DNA of 64,000 bases from Corynebacterium kroppenstedtii (GTDB taxonomy: Bacteria > Actinomycetota > Actinomycetes > Mycobacteriales > Mycobacteriaceae). Below the pieces are notes generated by a model, which saw only the letters and a list, made by a program, of their open reading frames with translations, was not told where the DNA came from and did no database searches. Each line of letters starts with the position of its first letter. The stretch's first letter is position 1. The position numbers and the translations under genes were made by a program. Below are positions 18,823-27,099 of this stretch, one piece after another. Location of the stretch: assembly GCF_003243515.1 (NCBI RefSeq), contig NZ_QFRA01000007.1:10110-74109 (forward strand), read 5' to 3'.

Positions 18823-21015
18823 TTAGAATAAGTAGTGCAGTTGAGCTAAGGGAAGCTTGTTAGCGGGCGCTATGCTGAGCGGTTCACCGTCGGCCCGAAC
18901 CTCGTAAGTATCGGGGTCGACGGTGATCTCCGGTAGCTCAGAGTTCCTCACCATGTCTTTCTTTCCGATGTGTCGGCAGCCGTGAACGGGCAAAACTGTG
19001 CTGGTGAGGCCCAGCTTGGCGGGCACACCGTCGTTAATAGCCTCGGAAGACATGAACGTGATCCGGCTGTGGGAAAGCGCGTGACCGCGATTGCCAAACA
19101 TGGGTCGGTACACGACTGGCTCCGGAGTGGGGAGAGAAGCATTGGGGTCGCCCATCAGGGACCAACAAATGTGACCGCTGCGGATCACGAGCTGTGGCTT
19201 TGCAGCAACCGACGACACCGGCCACAGAACAATGTCCGCGACTTTTCCGACTTCCAATGACCCGATGTAGTCGTTGACCCCGGCGGCGATCGCGGAATTG
19301 CACGTCACTTTAGCGACGTAGCGGAGGACACGATGGTTGTCATTACGGGAGGTGGACTTTGCGTCGGCCTCGGAGTCTGTTGACTCAACGGATGCGGATT
19401 GCCCAGGGCCTGGTTGGCGATCCTCGGGGAGGGGGCCGAGCTCTGCTTTGCAATGGTGTGCAGTTTGGAAAGCACGGGTCCAGGTCTCCCCAACACGTCC
19501 CATCGCTTGCGAATCTGAACTGAAAATTGAAATGACCCCTCTATCGTGAAGAACCGTTTCAGCAGCGATAGTTTCGGGTCTGACGCGGGATTCCGCGAAA
19601 GATACGTCCTCCGGAATGTCATGAGACAGATGGTGACAAACCATCACCATGTCGAGGAGCTCTTCGGCACTATTGACCGTGTAGGGGAGAGTGGGGTTCG
19701 TTGACGCGGGGAGCGCCGAAGGCATTACCGTCACACGGAGGATATCGGGTGCATGGCCCCCACCAGCGCCTTCGGAGTGGAAGGTGTGAATGGTTCGGTC
19801 CCCGATGGCATCGCGAGTGTCTTCGAAGAATCCGCTTTCGTTTAGCGTGTCAGTATGGATGGCAAGCTGAACATCGTGCTTGTCGCAGACCTTGAGAGCG
19901 TTATCAATCACGGCTGGTGTTGCTCCCCAGTCTTCATGAATCTTTAATCCTGCGGCCCCAGCTGCAATTTGCGACTCTAAAGCTTCGGGAAGCGAGCCCG
20001 ATCCTTTGCCAAGCACTCCGATATTGACCGGCATATCGTCGGCAGCTCGCAGCATCATGCCGATGGAACTTTCTCCCGGCGTGCAAGTAGTTCCTTTTGT
20101 TCCTTCGGCAGGACCGGTTCCGCCGCCGAAAAACGTCGTAATTCCGTTTGATAATCCTTCTTCGGCTTGCTGAGGAGAAATAAAATGGATATGCGAATCA
20201 ATCCCACCGGCAGTCACAATTCGGTGTTCGCCTGCGATAACTTCGGTGTTGGGCCCAATGATTAGCTGAGGGTCAACGCCATCCTGGGTATGCGGGTTCC
20301 CTGCCTTGCCAATTCCGACAATTCGCCCATCTTTAATCCCGATATCGGCCTTAATAATCCCCGTCATTGCATCAACGATGAGCGCGCTCGTAATAACAGT
20401 GTCGACGGATTCTGCATCAGAAGCTTGAGGGTCCTGTGCCATCCCATCTCGAATGGCTTTGCCACCGCCATACACCGATTCGTCCCCATACGATCGCGAA
20501 TTAGCGTCATCAGTTAATTCGATAATGAGGTTGGTATCGGCTAGCTGAATGCGGTCGCCCGTCGTCGGGCCATAAATGGAACCATATTCCGCTTTGGAAA
20601 TAGAGTACGGTCCTCGGTCGGCGGGCAACTCGTCGTCAGGTACAGATTCTGTTTTAAAACCGCGCTCCTGTGCGCGCTGGAAACCCCGCTCACGAATGGC
20701 AGGATCGTCGAGGGCACCTTCCGCCAAAGCACTAAAGCCATGCAGGATTCTGCGCCCACCAAAATCAACTAATTGAACTTCTTTCGAATCGCCGGGCTCG
20801 AATCGGACAGCTAATCCCGCTGGAATATTGAGGTGCATACCCCATGCCCGATGACGGTCGAAGAGTAGCTCGCGATTGGCTTCGAAGAAATGGAAATGGC
20901 TTCCCACTTGTACGGCTCGGTCCCCGGTATTGGTGACGCGTAGCGTGAGTGTCCTTTTACCCGGGTTAATAGTGATTGTTCCGTCGTCGTAGATATATCT
21001 ATTTGCAGTGCTCAT
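18823..21015 (-). CDS. ureBC: Urease beta–alpha subunit fusion (UreB–UreC)
   Basis: A single 730-residue chain. Residues 1–about 108 are the beta subunit UreB ([24 protein letters not shown]). Residues about 138–730 are the catalytic alpha subunit UreC, beginning [21 protein letters not shown]. All metal and catalytic residues are present: His275 and His277, Lys358 to be carbamylated (GLKIHEDWG), His387, His413, flap Cys460–His461, and Asp501. The linker (about 109–137) is charged. A loop near residues 527–557 carries a Ser/Glu/Asp-rich insertion of about 25 residues before [13 protein letters not shown]. It hydrolyses urea to ammonia and CO2 in the cytoplasm. Preceded by GAGGA; 33 bases after the chelatase-like gene. 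Confidence 0.95.
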   Translation of the reverse strand: MSTANRYIYDDGTITINPGKRTLTLRVTNTGDRAVQVGSHFHFFEANRELLFDRHRAWGMHLNIPAGLAVRFEPGDSKEVQLVDFGGRRILHGFSALAEGALDDPAIRERGFQRAQERGFKTESVPDDELPADRGPYSISKAEYGSIYGPTTGDRIQLADTNLIIELTDDANSRSYGDESVYGGGKAIRDGMAQDPQASDAESVDTVITSALIVDAMTGIIKADIGIKDGRIVGIGKAGNPHTQDGVDPQLIIGPNTEVIAGEHRIVTAGGIDSHIHFISPQQAEEGLSNGITTFFGGGTGPAEGTKGTTCTPGESSIGMMLRAADDMPVNIGVLGKGSGSLPEALESQIAAGAAGLKIHEDWGATPAVIDNALKVCDKHDVQLAIHTDTLNESGFFEDTRDAIGDRTIHTFHSEGAGGGHAPDILRVTVMPSALPASTNPTLPYTVNSAEELLDMVMVCHHLSHDIPEDVSFAESRVRPETIAAETVLHDRGVISIFSSDSQAMGRVGETWTRAFQTAHHCKAELGPLPEDRQPGPGQSASVESTDSEADAKSTSRNDNHRVLRYVAKVTCNSAIAAGVNDYIGSLEVGKVADIVLWPVSSVAAKPQLVIRSGHICWSLMGDPNASLPTPEPVVYRPMFGNRGHALSHSRITFMSSEAINDGVPAKLGLTSTVLPVHGCRHIGKKDMVRNSELPEITVDPDTYEVRADGEPLSIAPANKLPLAQLHYLF

Positions 21016-21048
21016 GATGTCCTCGTGATGGCGTGGCGATTTATTGTT

Positions 21049-22215
21049 CTAACGGCCCTGAGACGAGCCCGTTTCGTGTTCGTGAAGGTAGTTGTGTGAG
21101 TGGTCGTGGGAATGCGTATACGAGTGCGTATGGGGGTGAGGGTGGTGGTGTGAATGAGTGTGACTGTGTGGGTGACTATGTGGATGTGAATGCGAATGGC
21201 TATGCCCGCCCTCGCTGTCATCCTCATCATGCGCATGGCTATGAGCGAAGCCCGAATCATGATCAGCCCACAGTGCCTCTTCCAACCCCACGACAGGGAA
21301 GAACTGGCCACCCTGGCGTGATGACGGATTGTCAGAGGATTGATTGCCATCAATGCCATGAGCTGCATCGTTCCCCGCCGAGGAATTGAATACGTCAGCA
21401 GCAGCGTCGCGAGCCCGAACAACATTTGTCTCAATCAGCACTGCGAGCGCTGACGGTGACCATAATGAGACCTCGTGATAGCTTCGTCCATCAGCTTGAT
21501 GACCGTCCTTATTTGGTGGCAGAAGGTCTGTTCTAAGAACGACGATTCGCTCCACCTCGGACTCGTTCGCCTGTTCGTTCATCTGGTCCTCGAGGAGAAT
21601 CTCAGCACGGTGAATAGCCTCGGGAAGGCTCGGAGCCGCTCCATCAAATGCCACAGAGGTCTCAGAATTGCTGTACTGCCATGCCAGCCGAGCATCACGA
21701 AACAGATCAGCGTCGAAAAAAGGATCTAAGGCTACTGATACGAAGACGTACGAATGGGCTGGATGGGAGCGCATGTTTGCGCGTAGAGCCGATACGCGTG
21801 TCGTTGAGTTCCCGATCGGGTCAGAAAGAATCACTCGCGCCGAGGGGCGCCTGTGTTTCCACCATTGGATTGCTTGCGCTAGTGCTGTAATGCTGTGGAG
21901 GTCTCGTCCTGCGGTCATGGGGATGATGACAGTGGGAGGCTGATCATCGGGCGAGGTCGACGACGAATGGCCATCGGCGTTTGAAGGATCCTCGTGATGT
22001 GCGGCAGTGAGAGCTTGAGCTACTTCACTTGTTGAGTGAGCGAGAACGATCGGCTCGAGATTATGACCGCGTGGCATAGCACCATGGGGCGCTGAGCTCG
22101 TTCCCACTGCGTGTTTGTCAGTTACATCGACTAGACGGAACTGATGGAGTCGGCTGGTTGCTTCGCGAATGAGCTCGTCATTGTTGGCTTCGGCGCCACA
22201 AAAAAGAATGATCAT
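21049..22215 (-). CDS. CbiX-like chelatase-family protein with polyhistidine tail, in urease operon
   Basis: A 388-residue protein between ureA and ureBC. Residues 1–about 275 contain TVIIPMTAGRDLHSITALAQA, SARVILSDPIGNS and VALDPFFDADLFRDARLAWQ. This layout resembles class II chelatases (CbiX/sirohydrochlorin chelatase and related actinobacterial proteins), but the match is by eye and moderate. A Ser/Asn/Asp-rich linker follows (about 276–300). Residues 325–380 are an alternating His-Ser/Pro/Thr tail with about 24 histidines, like the nickel-binding tails of some UreE and HypB proteins. The body is not UreE-like. No ureE is found in the operon. I infer a nickel store or chaperone that takes UreE's place. 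Alternative: an unrelated metal-storage protein. The CDS starts at ATG 22215, 18 bases after ureA. Confidence 0.65.
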   Translation of the reverse strand: MIILFCGAEANNDELIREATSRLHQFRLVDVTDKHAVGTSSAPHGAMPRGHNLEPIVLAHSTSEVAQALTAAHHEDPSNADGHSSSTSPDDQPPTVIIPMTAGRDLHSITALAQAIQWWKHRRPSARVILSDPIGNSTTRVSALRANMRSHPAHSYVFVSVALDPFFDADLFRDARLAWQYSNSETSVAFDGAAPSLPEAIHRAEILLEDQMNEQANESEVERIVVLRTDLLPPNKDGHQADGRSYHEVSLWSPSALAVLIETNVVRARDAAADVFNSSAGNDAAHGIDGNQSSDNPSSRQGGQFFPVVGLEEALWADHDSGFAHSHAHDEDDSEGGHSHSHSHPHSHPHSHTHSHHHPHPHTHSYTHSHDHSHNYLHEHETGSSQGR

Positions 22216-22233
22216 CGGTAGTTCCCGGCGCGT

Positions 22234-22539
22234 CTAGTGGCGGATGGGGTCGTGGACGGAGACGAGTTTTGTTCCGTCGGGAAAAGTCGCTTCTACCTGG
22301 ACCAGAGAGACCATGTCTGGGACTTCGTCCAGCACCTCGTCGGCAGTGAGGACCGTCGTCCCGATGTGCATTGCTTCGGCCACGCTCTTCCCATCGCGTG
22401 CTGCTTCTATGACGGCGTCGGAAATTAGAGCAATCGCTTCGGGGTGGTTGAGTTTAACACCCCGTTCCCGTCGGCGTTGAGCCACTTGAGCTGCAAGAAA
22501 TACTAATAATTTATCTGTCTCACGAGGAGAGAGATTCAT
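22234..22539 (-). CDS. ureA: Urease gamma subunit
   Basis: A 101-residue UreA with the family start [23 protein letters not shown] split by [16 protein letters not shown], then [11 protein letters not shown] and [18 protein letters not shown]. It is the structural gamma subunit that assembles with the fused beta–alpha chain. AAGGAG lies 8 bases ahead of the ATG. It is the first gene of a six-gene operon (ureA, chelatase-like, ureBC, ureF, ureG, ureD) in which all gaps are under 35 bases. The 135-base upstream region on the minus strand has no obvious AmtR- or NikR-like operator that I could see. Confidence 0.97.
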   Translation of the reverse strand: MNLSPRETDKLLVFLAAQVAQRRRERGVKLNHPEAIALISDAVIEAARDGKSVAEAMHIGTTVLTADEVLDEVPDMVSLVQVEATFPDGTKLVSVHDPIRH

Positions 22540-22674
22540 TGATATGGCTCCTTACGCGCGCAACAAAGCTCCGGGTGTGATGTGTACAACCCTGGCTCGG
22601 CATGATGGTCGCCACTCACTCTGCCATCATGTGAAGAATGAATCGTTGGTTTTATGTTGCGAGTATGTAAATCT

Positions 22675-24012
22675 TTACCGAAGAGCCGGATTGTATTTCA
22701 GTGAATTACGGCGGTACGTCAATTCCCCAGCGATACGAACTGAATCAGCCAGTCGACCTTCCTCGCGCAATTGGCTAAGCCTTTTCGACATGCGCTGCCG
22801 GATATTTTCTGGCGAAATGGTGTTCAGATATACCTTGGTCGATCCCTCGAAACCGGCAAGGTTTGATGCTCGCCATTTGATCATTACTCGCCATGGCATA
22901 GGGATATCGAGGTCAATTGGTTTGTGGTGCCATTCCTCGTTACACGGAACGTCTGAGCCGGTTGCCGCGTGGCATGCGTGAATGAGGTCGCTCATGTCCC
23001 GCATTTCTTCTTCGCTGAGCTTCCACGGTTCACAGGTTGCTGATCGAGAGTAAATCTCGATAGTCGGGTAGCGGTGCCCGAACCCAGCGAAAGCGATGGC
23101 ATGGGTGTTCTCAGCGATGACTAGATTGTGATAGCCGGCGTAATCAACGGCCCATTCGTTGTACATATTGGGGTTGGACCGTAGCCGCGCGATTTCGAGT
23201 TCGGCTTGCGCGCTTCGCTCGTCGATAGCGACGAGTTGCTTGTGCAAGTGGTCGAAACTTGCCCCCGCAGGCTTCAGCCAGTTTTGGAACACGGCCACAT
23301 ATCGTGCGTAGCGGTTGCGTGAATAGAGGTCACGCATTGCGTCAGCAGTGAAGTTGATGAATTGGTAGTGCTCTTCCGGCGTTAGCGTGCCGCTGGAGGC
23401 GAGTTGGCGGCTCGAGGTGGCGTCGTCAGTGAAGTGCCGACGGGCCACGATGACGTCGTGTCCACCAGCAAAATAGGCGGGGGCACGCTTGAGAAGTTCG
23501 GTCTCTGGCGTGTCCTTGATTTCCGATTCCGGTGTTCCCGCAGAGCGCAGACGTGTCGCGATAATGTTCAGTACATGCTGCCTTCCGGCAGGTTCGCTGA
23601 GGTAATCGTTCATGTGCGTTGAGGTCTCCGGATCCATCGCGAATCCGTGGTTTGCGCGCCAATATTCGTACCCGAGAATCTCGAAGAGGTTAGGAACGCG
23701 CCGGAACTCGGCGACTGAGTCATCTAGTTGACCCTCTTTTAAACGGTAGAGGGTTGTCCACTTGTTATTGTCGACGACAACTCGCGCTTTCTCCGGAGGA
23801 GTCTCTCTGTATCGCGCGGAACAAAATGCGCACTCATGGTCGCGATCGTGCGCAGTGACCGGGTGCTCTTCTGGGGTGGGGTGCGAGATTGGTCGGTTCC
23901 CGCGCCCGGGTACAGTCCACACTTCGGTTCCTATAAAAGGGTTGACCTGCTTGATGGTTCCATCGGCAAGAGTTGTTAGAGGTGCGAGAGGCAGGGCGAC
24001 AGGAGTACTCAC
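22675..24012 (-). CDS. DUF4921 family protein (GalT/HIT-like nucleotidyltransferase fold)
   Basis: A 445-residue protein of a family common in corynebacteria (DUF4921). It resembles galactose-1-phosphate uridylyltransferase: a CAFC zinc-type pair near residue 62, VVVDNNKWTTLY, and FDHLHKQLVAI in place of the HxHxQ active-site motif of GalT. The substrate is unknown. The missing first His of HxHxQ (Phe-Asp-His-Leu-His-Lys-Gln here: H-L-H-K-Q is present) is compatible with an active transferase. GTG start at 24012. It precedes ureA by 135 bases on the same strand and need not be functionally tied to urease. The 224-base divergent gap 24013–24236 contains two copies of TCGGTGTT about 23 bases apart. 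Confidence 0.75.
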   Translation of the reverse strand: MSTPVALPLAPLTTLADGTIKQVNPFIGTEVWTVPGRGNRPISHPTPEEHPVTAHDRDHECAFCSARYRETPPEKARVVVDNNKWTTLYRLKEGQLDDSVAEFRRVPNLFEILGYEYWRANHGFAMDPETSTHMNDYLSEPAGRQHVLNIIATRLRSAGTPESEIKDTPETELLKRAPAYFAGGHDVIVARRHFTDDATSSRQLASSGTLTPEEHYQFINFTADAMRDLYSRNRYARYVAVFQNWLKPAGASFDHLHKQLVAIDERSAQAELEIARLRSNPNMYNEWAVDYAGYHNLVIAENTHAIAFAGFGHRYPTIEIYSRSATCEPWKLSEEEMRDMSDLIHACHAATGSDVPCNEEWHHKPIDLDIPMPWRVMIKWRASNLAGFEGSTKVYLNTISPENIRQRMSKRLSQLREEGRLADSVRIAGELTYRRNSLKYNPALR

Positions 24013-24236
24013 GAGCGAAAACTTTAGCCGGTGGATGACATGATCGCGACCCTGGTTCCCGACGACATGACGGAGCCGTTTCGTCGCTCGTGCGTACGTC
24101 GGTGTTTAATTCGCGCTTATGTCGGTGTTAAATGAGCACGGTTGCTAAAACATTGTTGGACAGTGTTGGTCATTTCTTGTTTCGTCGGAAAAAAGAAGAA
24201 AAGACAACGGCTAAAGACATTAAAGGGCGATGAACA

Positions 24237-25559
24237 GTGGATACTGAAGGTCAGCAGCTTATGCCCCACGAGCGTGACCCCCGTATGGGGATCGATGCGG
24301 ATGCGGTGTTGCGCGTGGGTGAGATCTTGCTCTCTGCTGGGACCGACGTATATCGAGTTATTCGGGCGATGAAACGCACGGCCCGGTCCTTGGGCTTCGA
24401 TCGGTTCGACGCGTCGATCACGATGTCGAGTATCCGCTTTACCGGGCGCAGAGGGAATAATTTCCGAACGGAGATCAGTACTTTAGAGAAGTACGGCGTC
24501 GATTCTTCTCTTATTGAAGCTGTCGAAGATCTGACTCACCACCTTCCCTCTGAAATTACCGCAGAGTGGGTCCACGAAAAGCTCGATAAAATAGAAAACA
24601 ATCGACGAAACAGGTGGAGTCGGGTTGCACTTGCCTGTGCTGCGGCGGTGGCATGTTCGGCGTTCGCAATTTTAAATCGGTTTAGTTTTGATTCGGCTGT
24701 AGCAGTTGCTTTTAGCGCTTTGTGCGGCCAAACAGTAAGGATGTCTTTTGCGCGTAAGCGTTTCAATCAATTAGGGACGACGGCAGTTTCGGGCATAGTT
24801 GCTTGTCTGGTGTATTTCGGTTTAAGCCAGCTCTTTTTTGTGACTCCCTGGGGGCGGTCAGAGCAGACTCTGGGCCAGGGCTATGTGGCGGCTATGTTGT
24901 TCTTGATTCCAGGATTTCCGCTGTTTACTGCTTTGGTTGACCTGGCCAGATTAGATATCGCCGCGGGGTGGGAGCGCTTTGTTTACGCTTTCGAGATCAT
25001 TGTTTCAGCAACCATGGCGGCGTGGATTGTCTCCGCATGCACGGGTCTTGAGCCGTCAGTGCCGGCTCAAAGTGGGACGACCGAGTGGTCATGGCTTATC
25101 GTTGCCGGAATAGCCAGTATTTGTGGTGTTGCCGGTTTCGCCATGCTTTTCAATTCATCACGACGAATGATTGCTATTGCAGCGGTAGTGGGTGCGATTG
25201 CGAACGTCGTTAAATTTACCTGCTTATTCATAGGAATTCCGACGCAGGTTGCGGGGTTAATTGGGGGACTGTGCGTCGGATTAATAGCTAATCTAATTCG
25301 TGATCGCTCGTATATTCCACGTATCACGGTGACGATACCGGCAGTCGTCATCATGATTCCAGGGACGGAAATGTTCCGAGGAATTTATTACCTTAATGAC
25401 GGCAATATTAACGACGCGCTCACTCACACGGTGACAGCATCGTTGCAGGTTTTTGCCATTGCGGCGGGTCTGGTTATTGCGCGGCTCGTTGCCGATGACT
25501 CTTGGGCTCGGCATCGGTATATCGATTTTGCGCGTCGTCCCGATCATTCGGCTGATTAA
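24237..25559 (+). CDS. thrE: Threonine/serine exporter ThrE
   Basis: A 440-residue membrane protein. The N-terminal cytoplasmic domain (to about residue 125) has the ThrE/DUF1212 signature SAGTDVYRVIRAMKRTARSLG and SITMSSIRFTGR. About ten hydrophobic segments follow, with a characteristic FLIPGFPLFTALVDLARLD and VVIMIPGTEMFRGIYYL. In C. glutamicum ThrE exports threonine and serine using the proton motive force. GTG at 24237 follows AAGGGCGATG. The gene stands alone and diverges from the DUF4921 gene. Confidence 0.93.
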   Translation: MDTEGQQLMPHERDPRMGIDADAVLRVGEILLSAGTDVYRVIRAMKRTARSLGFDRFDASITMSSIRFTGRRGNNFRTEISTLEKYGVDSSLIEAVEDLTHHLPSEITAEWVHEKLDKIENNRRNRWSRVALACAAAVACSAFAILNRFSFDSAVAVAFSALCGQTVRMSFARKRFNQLGTTAVSGIVACLVYFGLSQLFFVTPWGRSEQTLGQGYVAAMLFLIPGFPLFTALVDLARLDIAAGWERFVYAFEIIVSATMAAWIVSACTGLEPSVPAQSGTTEWSWLIVAGIASICGVAGFAMLFNSSRRMIAIAAVVGAIANVVKFTCLFIGIPTQVAGLIGGLCVGLIANLIRDRSYIPRITVTIPAVVIMIPGTEMFRGIYYLNDGNINDALTHTVTASLQVFAIAAGLVIARLVADDSWARHRYIDFARRPDHSAD

Positions 25560-25803
25560 AAGGTGCGTAAGCATACCTAAGAGCGAAGTTACGACGGTTG
25601 CGAAAATGCTGGTAGCAGGGGAGGTGGCTACAACCGAATGGGGGATGAGTTGTGGCCGGTAAAAGCCGTGGTGGCGGAGGTTATGGAGCCGTAGTCACCC
25701 GCCACTGCTTAATGAGTTTAGCTGCAGATTCGCTGTGATTTCTGTTTGGTGATGCTATCATTTTAGAATTAGTCGTCCCTTGGCACCCCTGGAAGAAGGA
25801 AAA

Positions 25804-26691
25804 ATGAAATCTCCGAAGAAGATCGTCGGTTCGCTTGCTTTGGCTGTGTGTACAGCAGTAATGGGAGCTGTGGCATCTACACCAACTGCTAGCGCTCTTG
25901 AACAAGGTGACAAATACGTCGCATTGGGTGACTCGTACGCTTCGGTGGGTTCATTGACCACTCCGCAGCTCACCAAGAACCCGGGGTGTGTGGCATCCAC
26001 TGATAACTACGCTCACAAATTGGCTCAGCAACGTGAACTCCAACTGGATGACGCAACATGCGCGTGGGCATTCACGTTCAACTAAGACTTGCCTCAGAAC
26101 CATGCCCTTCCATTCTCTGCCTTGACGGGACAACGCGAGCGTGTCACGCCCGATACAAAATTGGTGACTCTCACACTCGGTGGTAACGACGCCGGTACAG
26201 CGTTTGCCTTCCCTGCATGCTTCTTCCGGGCTGTGACCGGGCTAGGCGTGGACTGCCGAACGAGCACCCAGGCAATCATGAAGCAGTCGATTTACGGACC
26301 CGGTCCTGACGGCCGTATCCTGCTGCAGCGTGAAGTTGACATTATCAACGACATCAAGCACCGCGCTCCGAATGCGGAGGTCGTGATCACTGGATACATG
26401 AACGCTGCGAAAGCCGACATCTGGTGCCTCAATGATGGTGTCGCTACCCGTGATGAACGTGCGTACGTTGCAGAGACCATCGACGAAGTGAACAACGTCA
26501 TGAAGGAAGCTGCTCAGCAAACTGGCGTGAAGTATGTTGCTCCTCCGAACGAGGAGAAGGGTTGGTGCGATGGTGGCATCGGCAGCCAGTCAAGCAGCTC
26601 GTTGCTTGGTCTGCCCGATAACACGCTCCCCATCCACCCAACCGCTGCTGGTCAGCAACGTATGGCCGATGCGATCTCTGCACAGGTCTAA
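25804..26691 (+). pseudogene. Secreted SGNH/GDSL esterase, interrupted by an in-frame stop
   Basis: ATG 25804 (preceded by GGAAGAAGGA) starts a signal peptide ending near ASTPTASA, then VALGDSYASVG, the GDSL serine block. A TAA at 26083–26085 stops the frame after 93 codons. The same frame continues without a shift with LVTLTLGGNDAG (GGND block) and ends PIHPTAAGQQRMADAI, which holds the catalytic Asp/His block. All SGNH motifs are therefore present but split by one codon. Intact homologues are secreted lipases/esterases of about 295 residues. Either a recent nonsense mutation, a sequencing error, or readthrough. Expression as two polypeptides is unlikely because the second half has no good start. 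Confidence 0.85.
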
Positions 26692-26814
26692 ATCAGGTAG
26701 AAGTACAGTCCTCTAACTATTCGGGACTCAACTCGCGGTAGTACAGGATGTGGAACTAGTTTGGTTAAAATTCCCACCCTGACCGGCCGATTTCTTTGTT
26801 GAAGTAGGGTCCCG

Positions 26815-26820
26815 TATACT
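26815..26820 (+). promoter_or_regulatory. Candidate −10 box of the tRNA promoter
   Basis: TATACT, with a poor −35 (TTTCTT, 18-base spacer). It would start transcription about 45 bases before the tRNA. Weak evidence. Confidence 0.35.
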
Positions 26821-26871
26821 TCTTCCTCGTGTTCGTCGGAGACGGTAAGCAATCGCATCCGCCGGACCTCA

Positions 26872-26945
26872 GCCCCGGTAGCCCAATTGGCAGAGGCAAC
26901 GGATTCAAAACCCGTCCAGTGTGAGTTCGAGTCTCACCCGGGGCA
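26872..26945 (+). tRNA. tRNA with anticodon CAA (nominally tRNA-Leu), atypical
   Basis: A 74-nt cloverleaf. The acceptor GCCCCGG (26872–26878) pairs with CCGGGGC (26938–26944), discriminator A. The T arm GTGAG–TTCGAGT–CTCAC is perfect. Anticodon CAA lies at 26906–26908 in loop TTCAAAA. The variable region is only 5 nt (CCAGT), whereas bacterial leucine tRNAs are normally class II with a long variable arm. Position 31·39 is an A·C mismatch and the D stem has three good pairs. CCA is not encoded. Leu identity is from the anticodon only. Confidence 0.8.
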
Positions 26946-26957
26946 CTAGTCTTTTTC

Positions 26958-26980
26958 ACCGTTTTACCAGCGGTTTTTAA
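26958..26980 (+). terminator. Terminator after the tRNA
   Basis: A short stem ACCGTT/AGCGGT (one G·U) with a 5-base loop, followed by TTTTTAA. Confidence 0.6.
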
Positions 26981-27087
26981 TGGGGGATCATCAATAGCTT
27001 ATTGCTTCACAGGTCTGTTTTACGAGTGATAACAGTCGCAGCCTCCGCCCACACGATATCGATAGCGCACCGTTCTGTTCCATTTCG

Positions 27088-27093
27088 TACGAT
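27088..27093 (+). promoter_or_regulatory. −10 box placing the sulfurtransferase start at the mRNA 5' end
   Basis: TACGAT ends 6 bases before the ATG at 27100, and no Shine-Dalgarno is present, as expected for a leaderless transcript. Confidence 0.45.
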
Positions 27094-27099
27094 GGGATC

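Noticed and set aside
21060..21240. Short repetitive GTG/ATG-rich stretch resembling a microsatellite or CRISPR-like array
   Set aside because: The repeats encode the alternating histidine tail of the chelatase-like protein. There are no equal repeats with unique spacers.
22540..22674. AmtR or NikR operator upstream of ureA
   Set aside because: No sequence close to the known consensus was seen; AT-rich promoter-like sequence only.
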